From Bacteroidales bacterium (GTDB lineage: Bacteria; Bacteroidota; Bacteroidia; Bacteroidales; Tenuifilaceae), in NCBI GenBank assembly GCA_025361485.1, contig JANYLA010000117.1, positions 1 through 64,000 of the forward strand: a stretch of DNA of 64,000 nt, read 5' to 3'. Positions 55,254 through 64,000 of this stretch are shown in pieces. Position 1 is the stretch's first letter. Every line of letters begins with the position of its first letter. A program made the translations under genes and the position numbers. The notes under the pieces were generated by a model. That model was not told the origin of the DNA. It worked only from the letters and a program-made list of their open reading frames with translations, and searched no databases.

Positions 55254-58200
55254 TTACAACTTTACAAACTTAATAGTTGCTGTTTTGTTACCAGAGGTTT
55301 TAACCATAACAAAGTAAAAACCTGACTTCAACCCTTCAATACCAAAAGTATATTTACTCTCTTTAGGATTTATTATTGGCTGCAATGCTTTTGCTCCATT
55401 AGAACTATAAACGGTTATCTCCTCGATATTTTCACCCTCAATGGTCAAGTTGCTTACTGCTGGGTTAGGGTACAGCTTAAAACTTATACCTGAAATTATT
55501 TCAATATCACTTGATAGGTTCCATTTAGCGTAAAGCGTAATATCTGAAGTTACAACATCTGATGCAAATGTCCACAGATTAATACAACCAGCCTCTTTAT
55601 ACCAGCCATCAAAGGTATAACCTGTTTTTGTAGGTGCCGAAGGAGTTGTAATTGTACTATTATAGTTTGCTGAAACGCTTGAAATTGCGCTACCTCCTTG
55701 GGTATTGAAGGTTACAGTGTATGTATTAATATTCCATTTAGCATAAAGGGTAATATCTGAAGTTACAACATCTGATGCAAATGTCCACAGATTAATACAA
55801 CCAGCCTCTTTATACCAGCCATCAAAGGTATAACCTGTTTTTGATGGCGTAGACGGATTAGAAATCGTGCTATTATAGTTTGTTGTAACATTTGAAATGG
55901 CGCTACCACCTTGGGTGTTGAAAGTTACTGTGTATGAATTTATCGTCCATTTAGCATACAGAAACATGTGATTGGTAACTACATCTGTGCTAAAATTCCA
56001 TTCATTTGTTAGCGCCTGATCTTTAAACCAACCTGCGAATGTATAGCCTGTTTTAGTTGGGTTGACCGGACGGTTAATGGTTGAGTTATAATTAACTTCG
56101 ATGTAATTTACATTACTTCCCCCTTTCGAATCGAAAGAAACGATGTACGAGTTTATATTCCATTTTGCATACAATGTTGCATTATCAGTGACAACATCCG
56201 AATTGAAGTCCCAAATTGTAGTCAATGCTTCATCCTTATACCAACCTACAAAGGTGTAGCCAGTTCTTGTTGGCGATGATGGAGCAGCAATTGTTGAATT
56301 AAATTCAGCTGTTTTATTCGCAACAGCGCTTCCACCCTTTGAATCGAATGTGATTGTATATGAATTGATATTCCATTGAGCGTAAAGGGTTATATCCTGC
56401 GTCACATTTGAATAATCGAAGAACCATAAAAAGCCATCTGTTGGCTGATCGTACCATCCCCTTAAAGTATACCCATTTCGAAGAGGAGGAGTGGGTTCAG
56501 CAACTTTTGCTCCATGATTTACTACAATGCTAGCAACTGGAGCGCCTCCTTGTGAATCGAAGGTAACTGTGTAGGTTATCGCAGTCCATTTCGCGTACAA
56601 CGACATATTTGAGGTCACCTTATCGGTGTTAAAGTTCCATGATGTAGTAAATGTAGGCTCTTTAAACCAACCATTAAAAATATACCCTGTTCTAATCGGG
56701 TCTTCAGGTTGTGCAACTGTATTATTATACTCTACCCCACGACTATTAACCACAATTCCTTGGGAGTAAAAACTTACATAGTAAGTATTGGGTACCCATT
56801 TGGCTTGAAGCGTCAGGTTGCTTGTTATCATGTACAAATTAAAATTAAAACTAAAATCATCCGACAGGTTAATATACCAACCTTCAAATGTATAACCCGT
56901 TTTAGTGGGTGGAGTTGGTTCAATAATTTTAGAATTGTAATCTGTTGTAACGCTTGCTACTGATGTACCTCCATTTGAATTAAAGGACACTGTGTATGTA
57001 TTGATTGTCCACTTAGCGTATAGTGTTGTGTTTCCAACTACCACATCTGCCCCAAAGGCCCAGGTATTGGTGCAAGCGGCCTCCTTGTACCAACCCCCGA
57101 AGGTGTACCCTGTGCGGGTAGGCGCCGTAGGCGCGGTGATGGTGGTGTTGAAGTTCGCATTGACGCTTGCCACGGCCGACCCACCCTGCGAGTTGAAGGT
57201 CACCGAATAAACATTGATGGTCCACTTGGCGTACAGGGTGGTGTTTGCTGTAACCACATCCGAGGCGAAGTTCCATGCATTGGAGCAGGCTGCCTCCTTG
57301 TACCAACCCCCGAAGGTGTACCCTGTGCGGGTAGGCGCCGTAGGTGCGGTAATGGTCGTATTGTAGTTGGTATTGACACTTGCCACAGCAGAACCGCCCT
57401 GAGAATCGAAGGTAACGGTGTAGGAGTTTATGGTCCACTTGGCGTACAGGGTTATGTTTCCAACCACCACGTCTACTCCAAAGGCCCAGGTATTAGTGCA
57501 GGCCGCCTCCTTGTACCAACCACCAAAGTTATATCCGGTACGAATAGGAGCGATAGGCGCTGCTATGGTGGAGTTATAGTTGGTAATGACGCTTGTCACA
57601 GCAGAACCGCCCTGTGAGTTGAAAGTAACGGTGTAGGAGTTGATGGACCACTTGGCGTACAGGGTTGTATTGATCGCAACCACATCGGTGGCGAAGTTCC
57701 ATGCATTGGAACAGGCTGCCTCCTTATACCAACCCCCGAAGGTGTACCCAGTGCGGGTTGGTGCAGTAGGTGCGGTAATGGTCGTGTTGTAGTTGGTATT
57801 GACACTTGCCACAGCAGAACCGCCCTGCGAGTTGAAGGTCACCGAATAAACATTGATGGTCCACTTGGCGTACAGGGTTATGTTTCCAACCACCACGTCT
57901 ACTCCAAAGGCCCAGGTATTAGTGCAGGCTGCCTCCTTGTACCAACCACCAAAGGTATATCCGGTACGAATAGGATCGGTAGGCGCTGCTATGGTGGTAT
58001 TGTAGTTGGTAATGACGCTTGTCACAGCAGAACCGCCCTGAGAATCGAAGGTAACGGTGTAGGAGTTGATGGTCCACTTGGCGTACAGGGTCGTATTGAT
58101 CGCAACCACATCGGTGGCGAAGTTCCATGCATTGGAGCAGGCTGCCTCCTTGTACCACCCGCCGAAGGTGTATCCGGTACGGGTTGGTGCAGTAGGTGCG

Positions 58201-60518
58201 GTAATGGTCGTATTGTAGTTGGTATTGACACTTGCTACAGCAGAACCGCCCTGAGAATCGAAGGTAACGGTGTAGGAGTTTATAGTCCACTTGGCGTACA
58301 GGGTTGTCTCTTCTGTAACCACATCAGATGCAAAGGTCCACGCATTGGTACAAGCTGTCTCCTTGAACCACCCTGCGAAGGTGTACCCTGTTCGAGTAGG
58401 AGAAGAAGGTGGAGTTATGAAAGAATTGTACATTAAAAATATTTGATCGATTGTTGAGCCTCCCTGTGTATTAAAAAACACATTTAATAAAATAGGATTC
58501 CACCCTGCATAAAGAGTTATGTTTGAGGTTACTCTATCGAGGTCAAAATTCCAAGGAGACATTATACATTCTTCATCGAGGTACCATCCTCTAAGACTAT
58601 TTCCAAGTAATTCAATTTCAGTTGGTACGGGTATTAAATTATTGTATCTTATAGTTATGTCTGGTATTAAAGTAGCTCCATTTGAATCAAAAAACACGCA
58701 ATATCTCTCGGTTATTACAAGAAAATCTTTCCAATATATTGTGGAGTAATAGATTGATGATGAGCCTTGAGGTACATTAAGTTGACATAATGACTTATTA
58801 ACTCCTGTGAAAGTGTTTTGGTAAATTGTAGGAGGTGTGGTGTTGAATACTGTAATTGAATGTAAACCAGAACAATTGCCGAATGTCCAATCACCTAGCG
58901 ATTGAATTGTCTTAGGTATAATTACCCCCCATAAATTTGAACAATTAAAGAATGCCGAATTGTTAATAGTGATAAGAGATTTTGGGATTTCTAAAGTGCC
59001 ACTTATACCTGTGCAATTATTAAAAGAGCCTATGCCAATTGAGGTAACAGAAGAAGGAATGGTTAATGTGCCATTAAATCCTGAACAATAATCAAAAGCA
59101 TAATTGCCAATTGTAGTAACGGATGATGGTATGATTATATCACCAGTCAGACCTCCACAATTTGAAAACACTCTTGTACCAATATTTGTTAGATGATCTG
59201 AAATTGTTAAAGTGCCTGTAAAGCTTGTGTTATTAAAAGCATAGTCACCTATAGTAGTTACCGAGTTAGGTATTACTAAGTTTCCTGTAAAACCCGTACA
59301 ATCTTTAAAAGCATATTTCCCAATTGATATCGCAGCACTTGAAATGCCCAAGGATCCAACAAAACCAATACAATTTTGAAAAGCATAATCACCAATTGTA
59401 GTCACAGAATTAGGAATAGTTAAACTTCCCGATAACCCTGAGCAACCATAAAATGCATATGATTCAATAGCGGTGAGAGAACTCGGTAAAATCAAAAATC
59501 CTTTAAAACTAGAGCAACCAGAAAAAGAAGATGATTTAATTGCAATTACTGAACTAGGAATGGTTAAATTACCACTTAATCCAGTGCAATAATTAAAGGT
59601 ATACCTCTCAATTGTAGTTACTGTGTTAGAAATTGTTAAACTACCATTAAACCCTGAACAACCAGAAAAGGCACCTTCCTTTAAAACAGTTACACTATTC
59701 GGAATAACTAAGTTGCCTGATAATCCTATGCAACCATTAAACGCATTTTGTCCAATTGAAGTAACTAAATTGGGTATTATCAAGTCACCAGTTAAACCGC
59801 TACAATTAAGAAAAGTACCATCCTCTATTTTAGTTAATATATTAGAAAGAATCAAACCTCCATTAAAACCTGAACAACTTGAAAAAGCATTTGGTCCTAT
59901 AGATTTTACCGTATTAGGAATTACTAAATTTCCTATTAAACCTTCACAGAGCATAAAAGTTTGATCTTCAATGGTTGTAATTGTATTTGGTAATGTTAAG
60001 GTGCCATTAAAACCTGTACAACCTGAAAATGCTCCATACTTAATTGAGGTTACAGAATTAGGGATTGAAAGATTACCTTTTAATCCAGAACAATTATAAA
60101 AAGCATTTATACCAATAGTTGTAAGTGTAGAGGGTAAAACCAAATTACAATTCAAATTTATGCAACCATAAAATGCATAATCACCTATAACTTTTAGGTT
60201 AGCAGGAAGTTTTATACTAGTTAAAGTTGTTTTATTATAAAATGTACCCATTCCAGATATTGAATTGATTAGAGATGACTCTAAATCAAGAACAGAAAGC
60301 ACAGGCATATTTGCATTCATGAACTGAATATCGGTACCATTCAGATTCCCAGTAACAGTAAGATTTGTTACTGTATTTGCATTTCCACCTGCAGCAGCTA
60401 AGGCTGTGCTAAATCCACCTGCAGTTGGAACATTAACAGTAATTGAAACTTGAGCAAATGTTATTGCTATAACAAAAATAAGGGCTAAAGTCAATAGCCC
60501 TTTTCTTAAATGAATCAT
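55254..60518 (-). CDS. Giant surface protein: BspA-type leucine-rich repeats, 15 InlB-type repeats, T9SS tail
   Basis: The 1754-aa protein has a signal peptide (residues 1-22), then about twenty BspA-like LRR_5 repeats (residues ~45-590, pattern GNLVIPNSVTTIGDYAF..CSGFNG). Next come 15 Listeria-Bacteroides (InlB B / Flg_new) repeats of about 71 residues (YTVTFDSQGGSAV ... GYTFGGWYKEAAC ... TLYAKW). A C-terminal type IX secretion sorting domain follows (LYPNPAVSNLTIEG, ending TIKFVKL). It is probably exported by the type IX system and attached to the cell surface for adhesion. The middle repeats are more GC-rich and nearly identical. Confidence 0.92.
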   Translation of the reverse strand: MIHLRKGLLTLALIFVIAITFAQVSITVNVPTAGGFSTALAAAGGNANTVTNLTVTGNLNGTDIQFMNANMPVLSVLDLESSLINSISGMGTFYNKTTLTSIKLPANLKVIGDYAFYGCINLNCNLVLPSTLTTIGINAFYNCSGLKGNLSIPNSVTSIKYGAFSGCTGFNGTLTLPNTITTIEDQTFMLCEGLIGNLVIPNTVKSIGPNAFSSCSGFNGGLILSNILTKIEDGTFLNCSGLTGDLIIPNLVTSIGQNAFNGCIGLSGNLVIPNSVTVLKEGAFSGCSGFNGSLTISNTVTTIERYTFNYCTGLSGNLTIPSSVIAIKSSSFSGCSSFKGFLILPSSLTAIESYAFYGCSGLSGSLTIPNSVTTIGDYAFQNCIGFVGSLGISSAAISIGKYAFKDCTGFTGNLVIPNSVTTIGDYAFNNTSFTGTLTISDHLTNIGTRVFSNCGGLTGDIIIPSSVTTIGNYAFDYCSGFNGTLTIPSSVTSIGIGSFNNCTGISGTLEIPKSLITINNSAFFNCSNLWGVIIPKTIQSLGDWTFGNCSGLHSITVFNTTPPTIYQNTFTGVNKSLCQLNVPQGSSSIYYSTIYWKDFLVITERYCVFFDSNGATLIPDITIRYNNLIPVPTEIELLGNSLRGWYLDEECIMSPWNFDLDRVTSNITLYAGWNPILLNVFFNTQGGSTIDQIFLMYNSFITPPSSPTRTGYTFAGWFKETACTNAWTFASDVVTEETTLYAKWTINSYTVTFDSQGGSAVASVNTNYNTTITAPTAPTRTGYTFGGWYKEAACSNAWNFATDVVAINTTLYAKWTINSYTVTFDSQGGSAVTSVITNYNTTIAAPTDPIRTGYTFGGWYKEAACTNTWAFGVDVVVGNITLYAKWTINVYSVTFNSQGGSAVASVNTNYNTTITAPTAPTRTGYTFGGWYKEAACSNAWNFATDVVAINTTLYAKWSINSYTVTFNSQGGSAVTSVITNYNSTIAAPIAPIRTGYNFGGWYKEAACTNTWAFGVDVVVGNITLYAKWTINSYTVTFDSQGGSAVASVNTNYNTTITAPTAPTRTGYTFGGWYKEAACSNAWNFASDVVTANTTLYAKWTINVYSVTFNSQGGSAVASVNANFNTTITAPTAPTRTGYTFGGWYKEAACTNTWAFGADVVVGNTTLYAKWTINTYTVSFNSNGGTSVASVTTDYNSKIIEPTPPTKTGYTFEGWYINLSDDFSFNFNLYMITSNLTLQAKWVPNTYYVSFYSQGIVVNSRGVEYNNTVAQPEDPIRTGYIFNGWFKEPTFTTSWNFNTDKVTSNMSLYAKWTAITYTVTFDSQGGAPVASIVVNHGAKVAEPTPPLRNGYTLRGWYDQPTDGFLWFFDYSNVTQDITLYAQWNINSYTITFDSKGGSAVANKTAEFNSTIAAPSSPTRTGYTFVGWYKDEALTTIWDFNSDVVTDNATLYAKWNINSYIVSFDSKGGSNVNYIEVNYNSTINRPVNPTKTGYTFAGWFKDQALTNEWNFSTDVVTNHMFLYAKWTINSYTVTFNTQGGSAISNVTTNYNSTISNPSTPSKTGYTFDGWYKEAGCINLWTFASDVVTSDITLYAKWNINTYTVTFNTQGGSAISSVSANYNSTITTPSAPTKTGYTFDGWYKEAGCINLWTFASDVVTSDITLYAKWNLSSDIEIISGISFKLYPNPAVSNLTIEGENIEEITVYSSNGAKALQPIINPKESKYTFGIEGLKSGFYFVMVKTSGNKTATIKFVKL
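57013..58290 (-). repeat. Higher-order tandem repeat inside the surface-protein gene
   Basis: Repeats 3-8 of the InlB array alternate two types: ACSNAWNFATDVVAINTT and ACTNTWAFGVDVVVGN. The unit is therefore a pair of about 142 residues (426 bp), present three times. This block is visibly richer in G/C than the rest of the gene. Confidence 0.75.
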
Positions 60519-60551
60519 ATCTAATTTTTTAATGAATTCGCGTTTACTTTA

Positions 60552-60582
60552 TAAAAGTATAATTTTAAGTTAATTGACCAAA
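60552..60582 (-). promoter_or_regulatory. Bacteroidota-type promoter of the giant surface-protein gene
   Basis: On the reverse strand, TTTG (60582-60579), a 19-base spacer and TACTTTTA (60559-60552) match the consensus with one change. It lies 34 bases before the start codon. Confidence 0.55.
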
Positions 60583-60627
60583 ATTAATTTTACGGATTGA
60601 TAGAAAATCATGATAAATAAAAAAATA

Positions 60628-60705
60628 AACCCTACTGTTATAGCCAATAGGGATTCTGTAAATTAAAGTTCTGATCTCATGATGAGGTCGGAACTTTTTG
60701 TTTTC
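60628..60705. repeat. Direct repeat, right copy (degenerate yqeY 3' end plus hairpin)
   Basis: ACCCTACTGTTATAGCCAATAGGGATT and the following AAAGTTCTGATCTC...GAGGTCGGAACTTTTTG match the left copy at 55170-55248, in the same orientation, 5.46 kb away. Here it ends no gene in frame. Confidence 0.6.
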
Positions 60706-61047
60706 TTATAAGGGACTATCTATCTCCACAAACTTATCGGTTCCCTCAACTCTTTCGAATTCGGTGCCCTTTTTCGCTTTCAAATAGGGGATAATTGAAG
60801 GGTCGCAGTTGGCCAGATAGTTTAAATCGAACATCATAAAGTGATGCTCGTTTTCAACGTACTCATCAGTCTCTTTTCCTGAGTAGAAGCGCCATCCGCT
60901 ATCCTCTTCCTCCTCCGATTTCTCACGGTACATAAAGCCAACAGGCAATCCATCGATGGTAATCATATCGGAAGCATAGCAGTATCCCGAAGGATGTATC
61001 AAATCCCTGATATCCTGAGGTTTTAGTTTGTAGTTATTTGTGCTCAT
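60706..61047 (-). CDS. DUF2185 (Imm33-like) protein
   Basis: The 113-aa protein matches DUF2185: GYCYASDMITIDGLPVGFMYRE, then DSGWRFYSGKETDEYV and the NCDPSIIPYLKAKKGTEFER end. Members are often annotated as immunity protein Imm33; no toxin gene is visible next door, so a housekeeping role is as likely. It is cytosolic. Confidence 0.85.
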   Translation of the reverse strand: MSTNNYKLKPQDIRDLIHPSGYCYASDMITIDGLPVGFMYREKSEEEEDSGWRFYSGKETDEYVENEHHFMMFDLNYLANCDPSIIPYLKAKKGTEFERVEGTDKFVEIDSPL

Positions 61048-61068
61048 ATTAATTATAGTTTATTATTT

Positions 61069-61710
61069 TCAAATCATAAAAATTAATGAGAAGAAGTGGC
61101 ATATACTACCAGCAATAATGAATAGATGGAATACTCCGTGTCCATAGGGTATTTTTTCAACCAGATAAAAGATTACACCGAAGGAGTAAGCCAAACAACC
61201 CGACAATAGAAACCACAACGATGTAACGGGAACATTTCGAATTATAGGAACTATTGCGATAATTCCTACCCAACCCATAGCAACATATAACCATGCCGAC
61301 AGTTTACGATATTTTGGAGAGTAGAACCAAATTTTAAAAACAACCCCAGCAATTGCCATTGCCCAAAGAATTCCAAAAATAACCCATCCAAAAGCTCCTT
61401 TTATTCCTACTAAGGAAAATGGGGTATAAGTTGCTGCGATAAGGATATATATTGACGAGTGGTCGAATCGATTAAGGTTTATCTTAACCCTTGGATTTAT
61501 TGCGCTATGGAAAAGCGTGGATGCAGCGTAAAGGTTAATCAATCCTGCACCAAATATGCTAAAAGTTACGATATGCCAAGCTGAGCCATAGTAGAAGGCT
61601 CTAACAACAAGAAGGGCAGTACAGACAAATGCAATCAGCAACCCAACTCCATGAGAGGTACTGTTTACAATCTCTTCTTTTATAATCCGTTGCTTTGATT
61701 TAATCGCCAT
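61069..61710 (-). CDS. Hemolysin III / YqfA-like (PAQR-related) membrane protein
   Basis: From the ATG at 61710 the product is 213 aa; a TTG at 61731 would add seven residues. It has seven hydrophobic helices and family motifs EEIVNSTSHGVG, AASTLFHSA, FDHSSIYILIAATYTP and a final GHGVFHLFIIAGSICHFFS. The His and Asp residues form the likely zinc site of PAQR-fold proteins. Despite the name, haemolysis is not shown for most members. Confidence 0.88.
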   Translation of the reverse strand: MAIKSKQRIIKEEIVNSTSHGVGLLIAFVCTALLVVRAFYYGSAWHIVTFSIFGAGLINLYAASTLFHSAINPRVKINLNRFDHSSIYILIAATYTPFSLVGIKGAFGWVIFGILWAMAIAGVVFKIWFYSPKYRKLSAWLYVAMGWVGIIAIVPIIRNVPVTSLWFLLSGCLAYSFGVIFYLVEKIPYGHGVFHLFIIAGSICHFFSLIFMI

Positions 61711-61948
61711 TTCACTAAAATAGTAATGCAAATATCAGGATTATTAGGGAATGGATCTTATAATGTTTTTATATTTTAAAAATATTAGAATTCACAATTT
61801 ACTAATAAAGTATAGTTCTTGTTAGTTGCTAATAATGTATATATTTGAAAAGCCAATAGTAAAACCGAACATTAAGAGGTGTGGAATATTATATTTTTGC
61901 AAAATCAATTCGCTATTAACTAAAATGAATTTTTATAATACTAGACTA

Positions 61949-62950
61949 ATGAAGCCTATTCTCAAGAAACTTTCAATGAAACATAAGAACAATAAGTTTA
62001 TCTATTATTTCTATAATTTTGTTCGCCAACTTTATCCTAGTAAATTATTTCGGATCAGGTTGGAGAAAAAACTACCAACCTTAAAAAACTTTGATATCGA
62101 GTACATTAGAAGGCGCGTCAACCATTATAATAAATTAAAAGTGGTAATTAATCTGTCCGATGAAATCAAGTGTCTTTCAGATTTTAAAAACAGGAAAAAG
62201 CATAGAACCTATTTTTTTGATTGTTTTGAGTACACAAGATTTTTTAACCCTAGCCTAAAAGCCGATTTTAAATTTGGTGATGTTACCTATGTGCCCAATG
62301 AACCTGCAATTGTTAAAAGCCGACCGATAAACGCCGATAATGCAAATTCGGTTGTTCTTAAACTTGATAAGGTCAGACATTTTACCTTTATAAAAGATAA
62401 AAAGGATTATAGAAAGAAGCGGGATATGCTTGTTGGCCGTAGCTATGCAACTCAACCTCATAGATTGAAATTCTTAGAGATGTATATAAATCATCCGCTA
62501 TGCAACCTAGGAAAAATTAATAATAACAATAAATACCCCGAATTTTTAAGAGAAATATTAACCATTGAGGAGCATCTAGATTATAAATTTATCCTTTGCC
62601 TTGAGGGAAATGATGTAGCGAGTAACCTTAAATGGGTAATGTCGTCCAATTCATTGGCGGTAATGCCTTTACCTAAATTTGAAACTTGGTATATGGAGGA
62701 GACTCTTATTCCCAATTATCATTATGTGCTCATAAAAGATGATTTTTCGGATCTAGAGGAGCGGATGAACTTTTATATAACACATACTGATGAAGCGCTT
62801 CAAATCATCCAAAATGCGCATGATTATATCAAGCAATTCAATAATAAGAAAAGAGAAGATCTTATATCGTTGCTTGTTCTTGAAAAGTATTTTTATAAAA
62901 CTGGTCAAAAAGAAATCAGCCCAAGTTTAAAATTGATTTTGAATGATTAG
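61949..62950 (+). CDS. GT90/CAP10-like glycosyltransferase
   Basis: The product has features of the LPS-modifying/CAP10 (GT90) family: FGDVTYVPNEPAIVKSRPIN, KKRDMLVGRSYATQPHRLKFLEMY and EGNDVASNLKWVMSSNSLAVMP. The ORF is open from 61826 with other starts at 61835 and 61924. Because the segment from MKPILKKLSMKHKNNKFIYY resembles the family N-terminus, I place the start at 61949 (about 333 aa), with modest certainty. It probably adds a sugar to LPS or a glycan. It stands outside any polysaccharide cluster. Confidence 0.8.
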   Translation: MKPILKKLSMKHKNNKFIYYFYNFVRQLYPSKLFRIRLEKKLPTLKNFDIEYIRRRVNHYNKLKVVINLSDEIKCLSDFKNRKKHRTYFFDCFEYTRFFNPSLKADFKFGDVTYVPNEPAIVKSRPINADNANSVVLKLDKVRHFTFIKDKKDYRKKRDMLVGRSYATQPHRLKFLEMYINHPLCNLGKINNNNKYPEFLREILTIEEHLDYKFILCLEGNDVASNLKWVMSSNSLAVMPLPKFETWYMEETLIPNYHYVLIKDDFSDLEERMNFYITHTDEALQIIQNAHDYIKQFNNKKREDLISLLVLEKYFYKTGQKEISPSLKLILND

Positions 62951-62994
62951 CCATAAATAATTGAGTGCTCAATTTTTACATAATCAAACTACTT

Positions 62995-64000
62995 ATGAAT
63001 ACTAAATCCAGCATAATCAATTTTAGCATAAGAAAGGTTTCTTTAGCTATTACATTGATATTATTGTTTGCTTGTGTTCAATTATTAGATGCACAATCAA
63101 TTTCAAAACAGGCAATTAAAAACCTTGATGAATATTACTCAAAGGCCCTGGCCGATTGGGAGGTACCAGGAATGGCTATCGCCATTATTAAGGATGATTC
63201 TGTAATATTTGCGAAGGGTTTTGGTGTTAAGGAAATTGGAAAACCCGATAAGGTTGATGTAAATACTCTTTTTGCAATCGCATCAAATACCAAAGCATTT
63301 ACTGCTGCAGCATTAGCTATTCTTGTTGATGAAGGAAAAATTAAATGGGACGATAAGGTCATAAAATATTTACCTTGGTTTCAGCTTTATGATCCCTATG
63401 TAACCTACAATATGACGATACGTGATTTGCTCAGTCATCGAAGCGGATTGGCTACTTTTAGCGGTGATTTATTGTGGTTTGGCTCAAACTACTCAAGGGA
63501 AGAGGTTATAAAAAGAGCTCGATTCTTAAAACCTGTTTATGGCTTTCGTGAAAAATTCGGGTATTCAAATATCATGTTTTTAGCAGCAGGCGAGATTGTT
63601 CATGTTGTTTCGGGACAAACTTGGGATGATTTTATTGCAGAAAGAATATTCAAGCCTCTGAAAATGAGCAGAACGAATACCACAATAAAGAGCTTAGCAG
63701 GACTTGATAACGTTGCTCAATGCCATACTGATTTCGAAGGTAAAACCATCGAAATTCCTTACTTAAACTGGGATAATATTGCTCCAGCAGGTGCTATTAA
63801 TTCGAGTGTTAACGATATTTCAAAGTGGATCAAACTCCAGTTGAACAATGGGAAATATGGTTCAACACAAATATTCTCAGTCAATAGGAGCCGTGAGATG
63901 TGGTCGCCGAATACTCTTCAAGCGGTATCATCGTATTCCGAAAAAATGTTTCCAACCACCCATTTCAAAGCCTACGCAATGGGCTGGGGTGTTTTCGACT
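62995..64000 (+). CDS. Exported serine hydrolase, beta-lactamase (class C) family, runs off the window
   Basis: From the ATG at 62995, about 335 residues are visible with no stop. A signal peptide (VSLAITLILLFACVQLLDAQ) is followed by WEVPGMAIAIIKDDSVIFAKGFG. The active-site motifs are SNTK (Ser-x-x-Lys) and YSN (GYSNIMFLAAGE). It belongs to the esterase/peptidase side of the class C-like family; a drug-hydrolysing role is not implied. It follows the GT90-like gene by 44 bases. Confidence 0.88.
   Translation, partial: MNTKSSIINFSIRKVSLAITLILLFACVQLLDAQSISKQAIKNLDEYYSKALADWEVPGMAIAIIKDDSVIFAKGFGVKEIGKPDKVDVNTLFAIASNTKAFTAAALAILVDEGKIKWDDKVIKYLPWFQLYDPYVTYNMTIRDLLSHRSGLATFSGDLLWFGSNYSREEVIKRARFLKPVYGFREKFGYSNIMFLAAGEIVHVVSGQTWDDFIAERIFKPLKMSRTNTTIKSLAGLDNVAQCHTDFEGKTIEIPYLNWDNIAPAGAINSSVNDISKWIKLQLNNGKYGSTQIFSVNRSREMWSPNTLQAVSSYSEKMFPTTHFKAYAMGWGVFD

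Noticed and set aside
57013..58290. Long open frames in the other frames and on the other strand of the repeat region
   Set aside because: They recur with the repeat period and encode low-complexity sequence rich in His, Tyr, Arg and Pro; they are shadows of the InlB-repeat coding.
55550..58400. Regularly spaced direct repeats that might be a CRISPR array
   Set aside because: The period is about 213 bases and the sequence is one open reading frame of InlB-type protein repeats; no short repeat-spacer pattern and no cas genes.
60706..61047. DUF2185 as the immunity protein of a toxin system with the giant surface protein
   Set aside because: The surface protein has no toxin domain, and no effector gene is adjacent.
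62995..64000. The serine hydrolase as a drug-resistance beta-lactamase
   Set aside because: Its motifs are those of the wide class C-like esterase/peptidase family; the sequence does not show drug specificity, and the C-terminal part is outside the window.

Overview
The window looks like chromosomal DNA of an AT-rich member of the Bacteroidota, probably a Bacteroidales/Marinilabiliales-type environmental organism (inference). The evidence is the Bacteroidota gene families: Reg_prop/Y_Y_Y propeller sensors, DUF3857/transglutaminase proteins, a BspA/InlB-repeat surface protein with a type IX secretion tail, and several lipoproteins. Promoter-like sequences also fit the Bacteroidota TTTG...TAnnTTTG pattern. 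No tRNA, rRNA or CRISPR array was seen.

Layout. 1-12.6 kb: the 3' end of an IS1595-type transposase abuts an S1/P1 nuclease gene. A leftward housekeeping block follows (DUF998, DUF4239-like, APC permease, PpsR-type regulator, Tag glycosylase, SDR), then a chemoreceptor, a caspase-fold protein with a membrane partner, a CsaA-like protein and a CZB zinc protein. 12.7-25.5 kb: two very large propeller sensors, one a hybrid histidine kinase and one a SpoIIE-type phosphatase, bracket a complete IS1595 element, a cupredoxin lipoprotein, a second RsmH-type methyltransferase and a lemA-htpX pair. 25.7-37.8 kb: accessory region with a PQQ-like propeller protein, small lipoproteins, a frameshifted small membrane gene, an ECF sigma remnant with its anti-sigma partner, two DUF3857 proteins (the first truncated at its 5' end) and a repeat-rich 1.4-kb gap holding a 57-aa membrane ORF. 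38-55.2 kb: the division/cell-wall cluster mraZ-rsmH-ftsL-ftsI-murE-mraY-murD-ftsW-murG-[four-helix-bundle ORF]-murC-ftsQ-ftsA-ftsZ-yqeY, all rightward. 55.2-64 kb: a 1754-aa BspA/InlB-repeat protein, DUF2185, a hemolysin III-like protein, a GT90-like transferase and a serine hydrolase running off the window.

How the genes work together. The dcw cluster supplies lipid II precursors (MurC, MurD, MurE, MraY, MurG), the septal synthase pair (FtsW/FtsI) and the divisome scaffold (FtsL, FtsQ, FtsA, FtsZ). Four GTGG-type repeats at exact 10-bp spacing upstream of mraZ look like the MraZ operator. Gaps in this otherwise compact cluster hold several repeat families, including inverted arrays of a TGGAATNN octamer flanking the four-helix-bundle ORF between murG and murC. 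A similar pair of arrays without an ORF lies in the mraZ leader.

Most interesting leads: the octamer-flanked four-helix-bundle insertion and its ORF-less counterpart; a direct duplication of the yqeY 3' end and terminator on both sides of the giant surface-protein gene; the duplicated RsmH; the junction where a sigma gene and a DUF3857 gene have both lost their 5' ends; the MITE-like inverted repeat near 18.2 kb; and a phosphatase whose C-terminus is encoded by a palindromic repeat. None is proven to be a new system from sequence alone.
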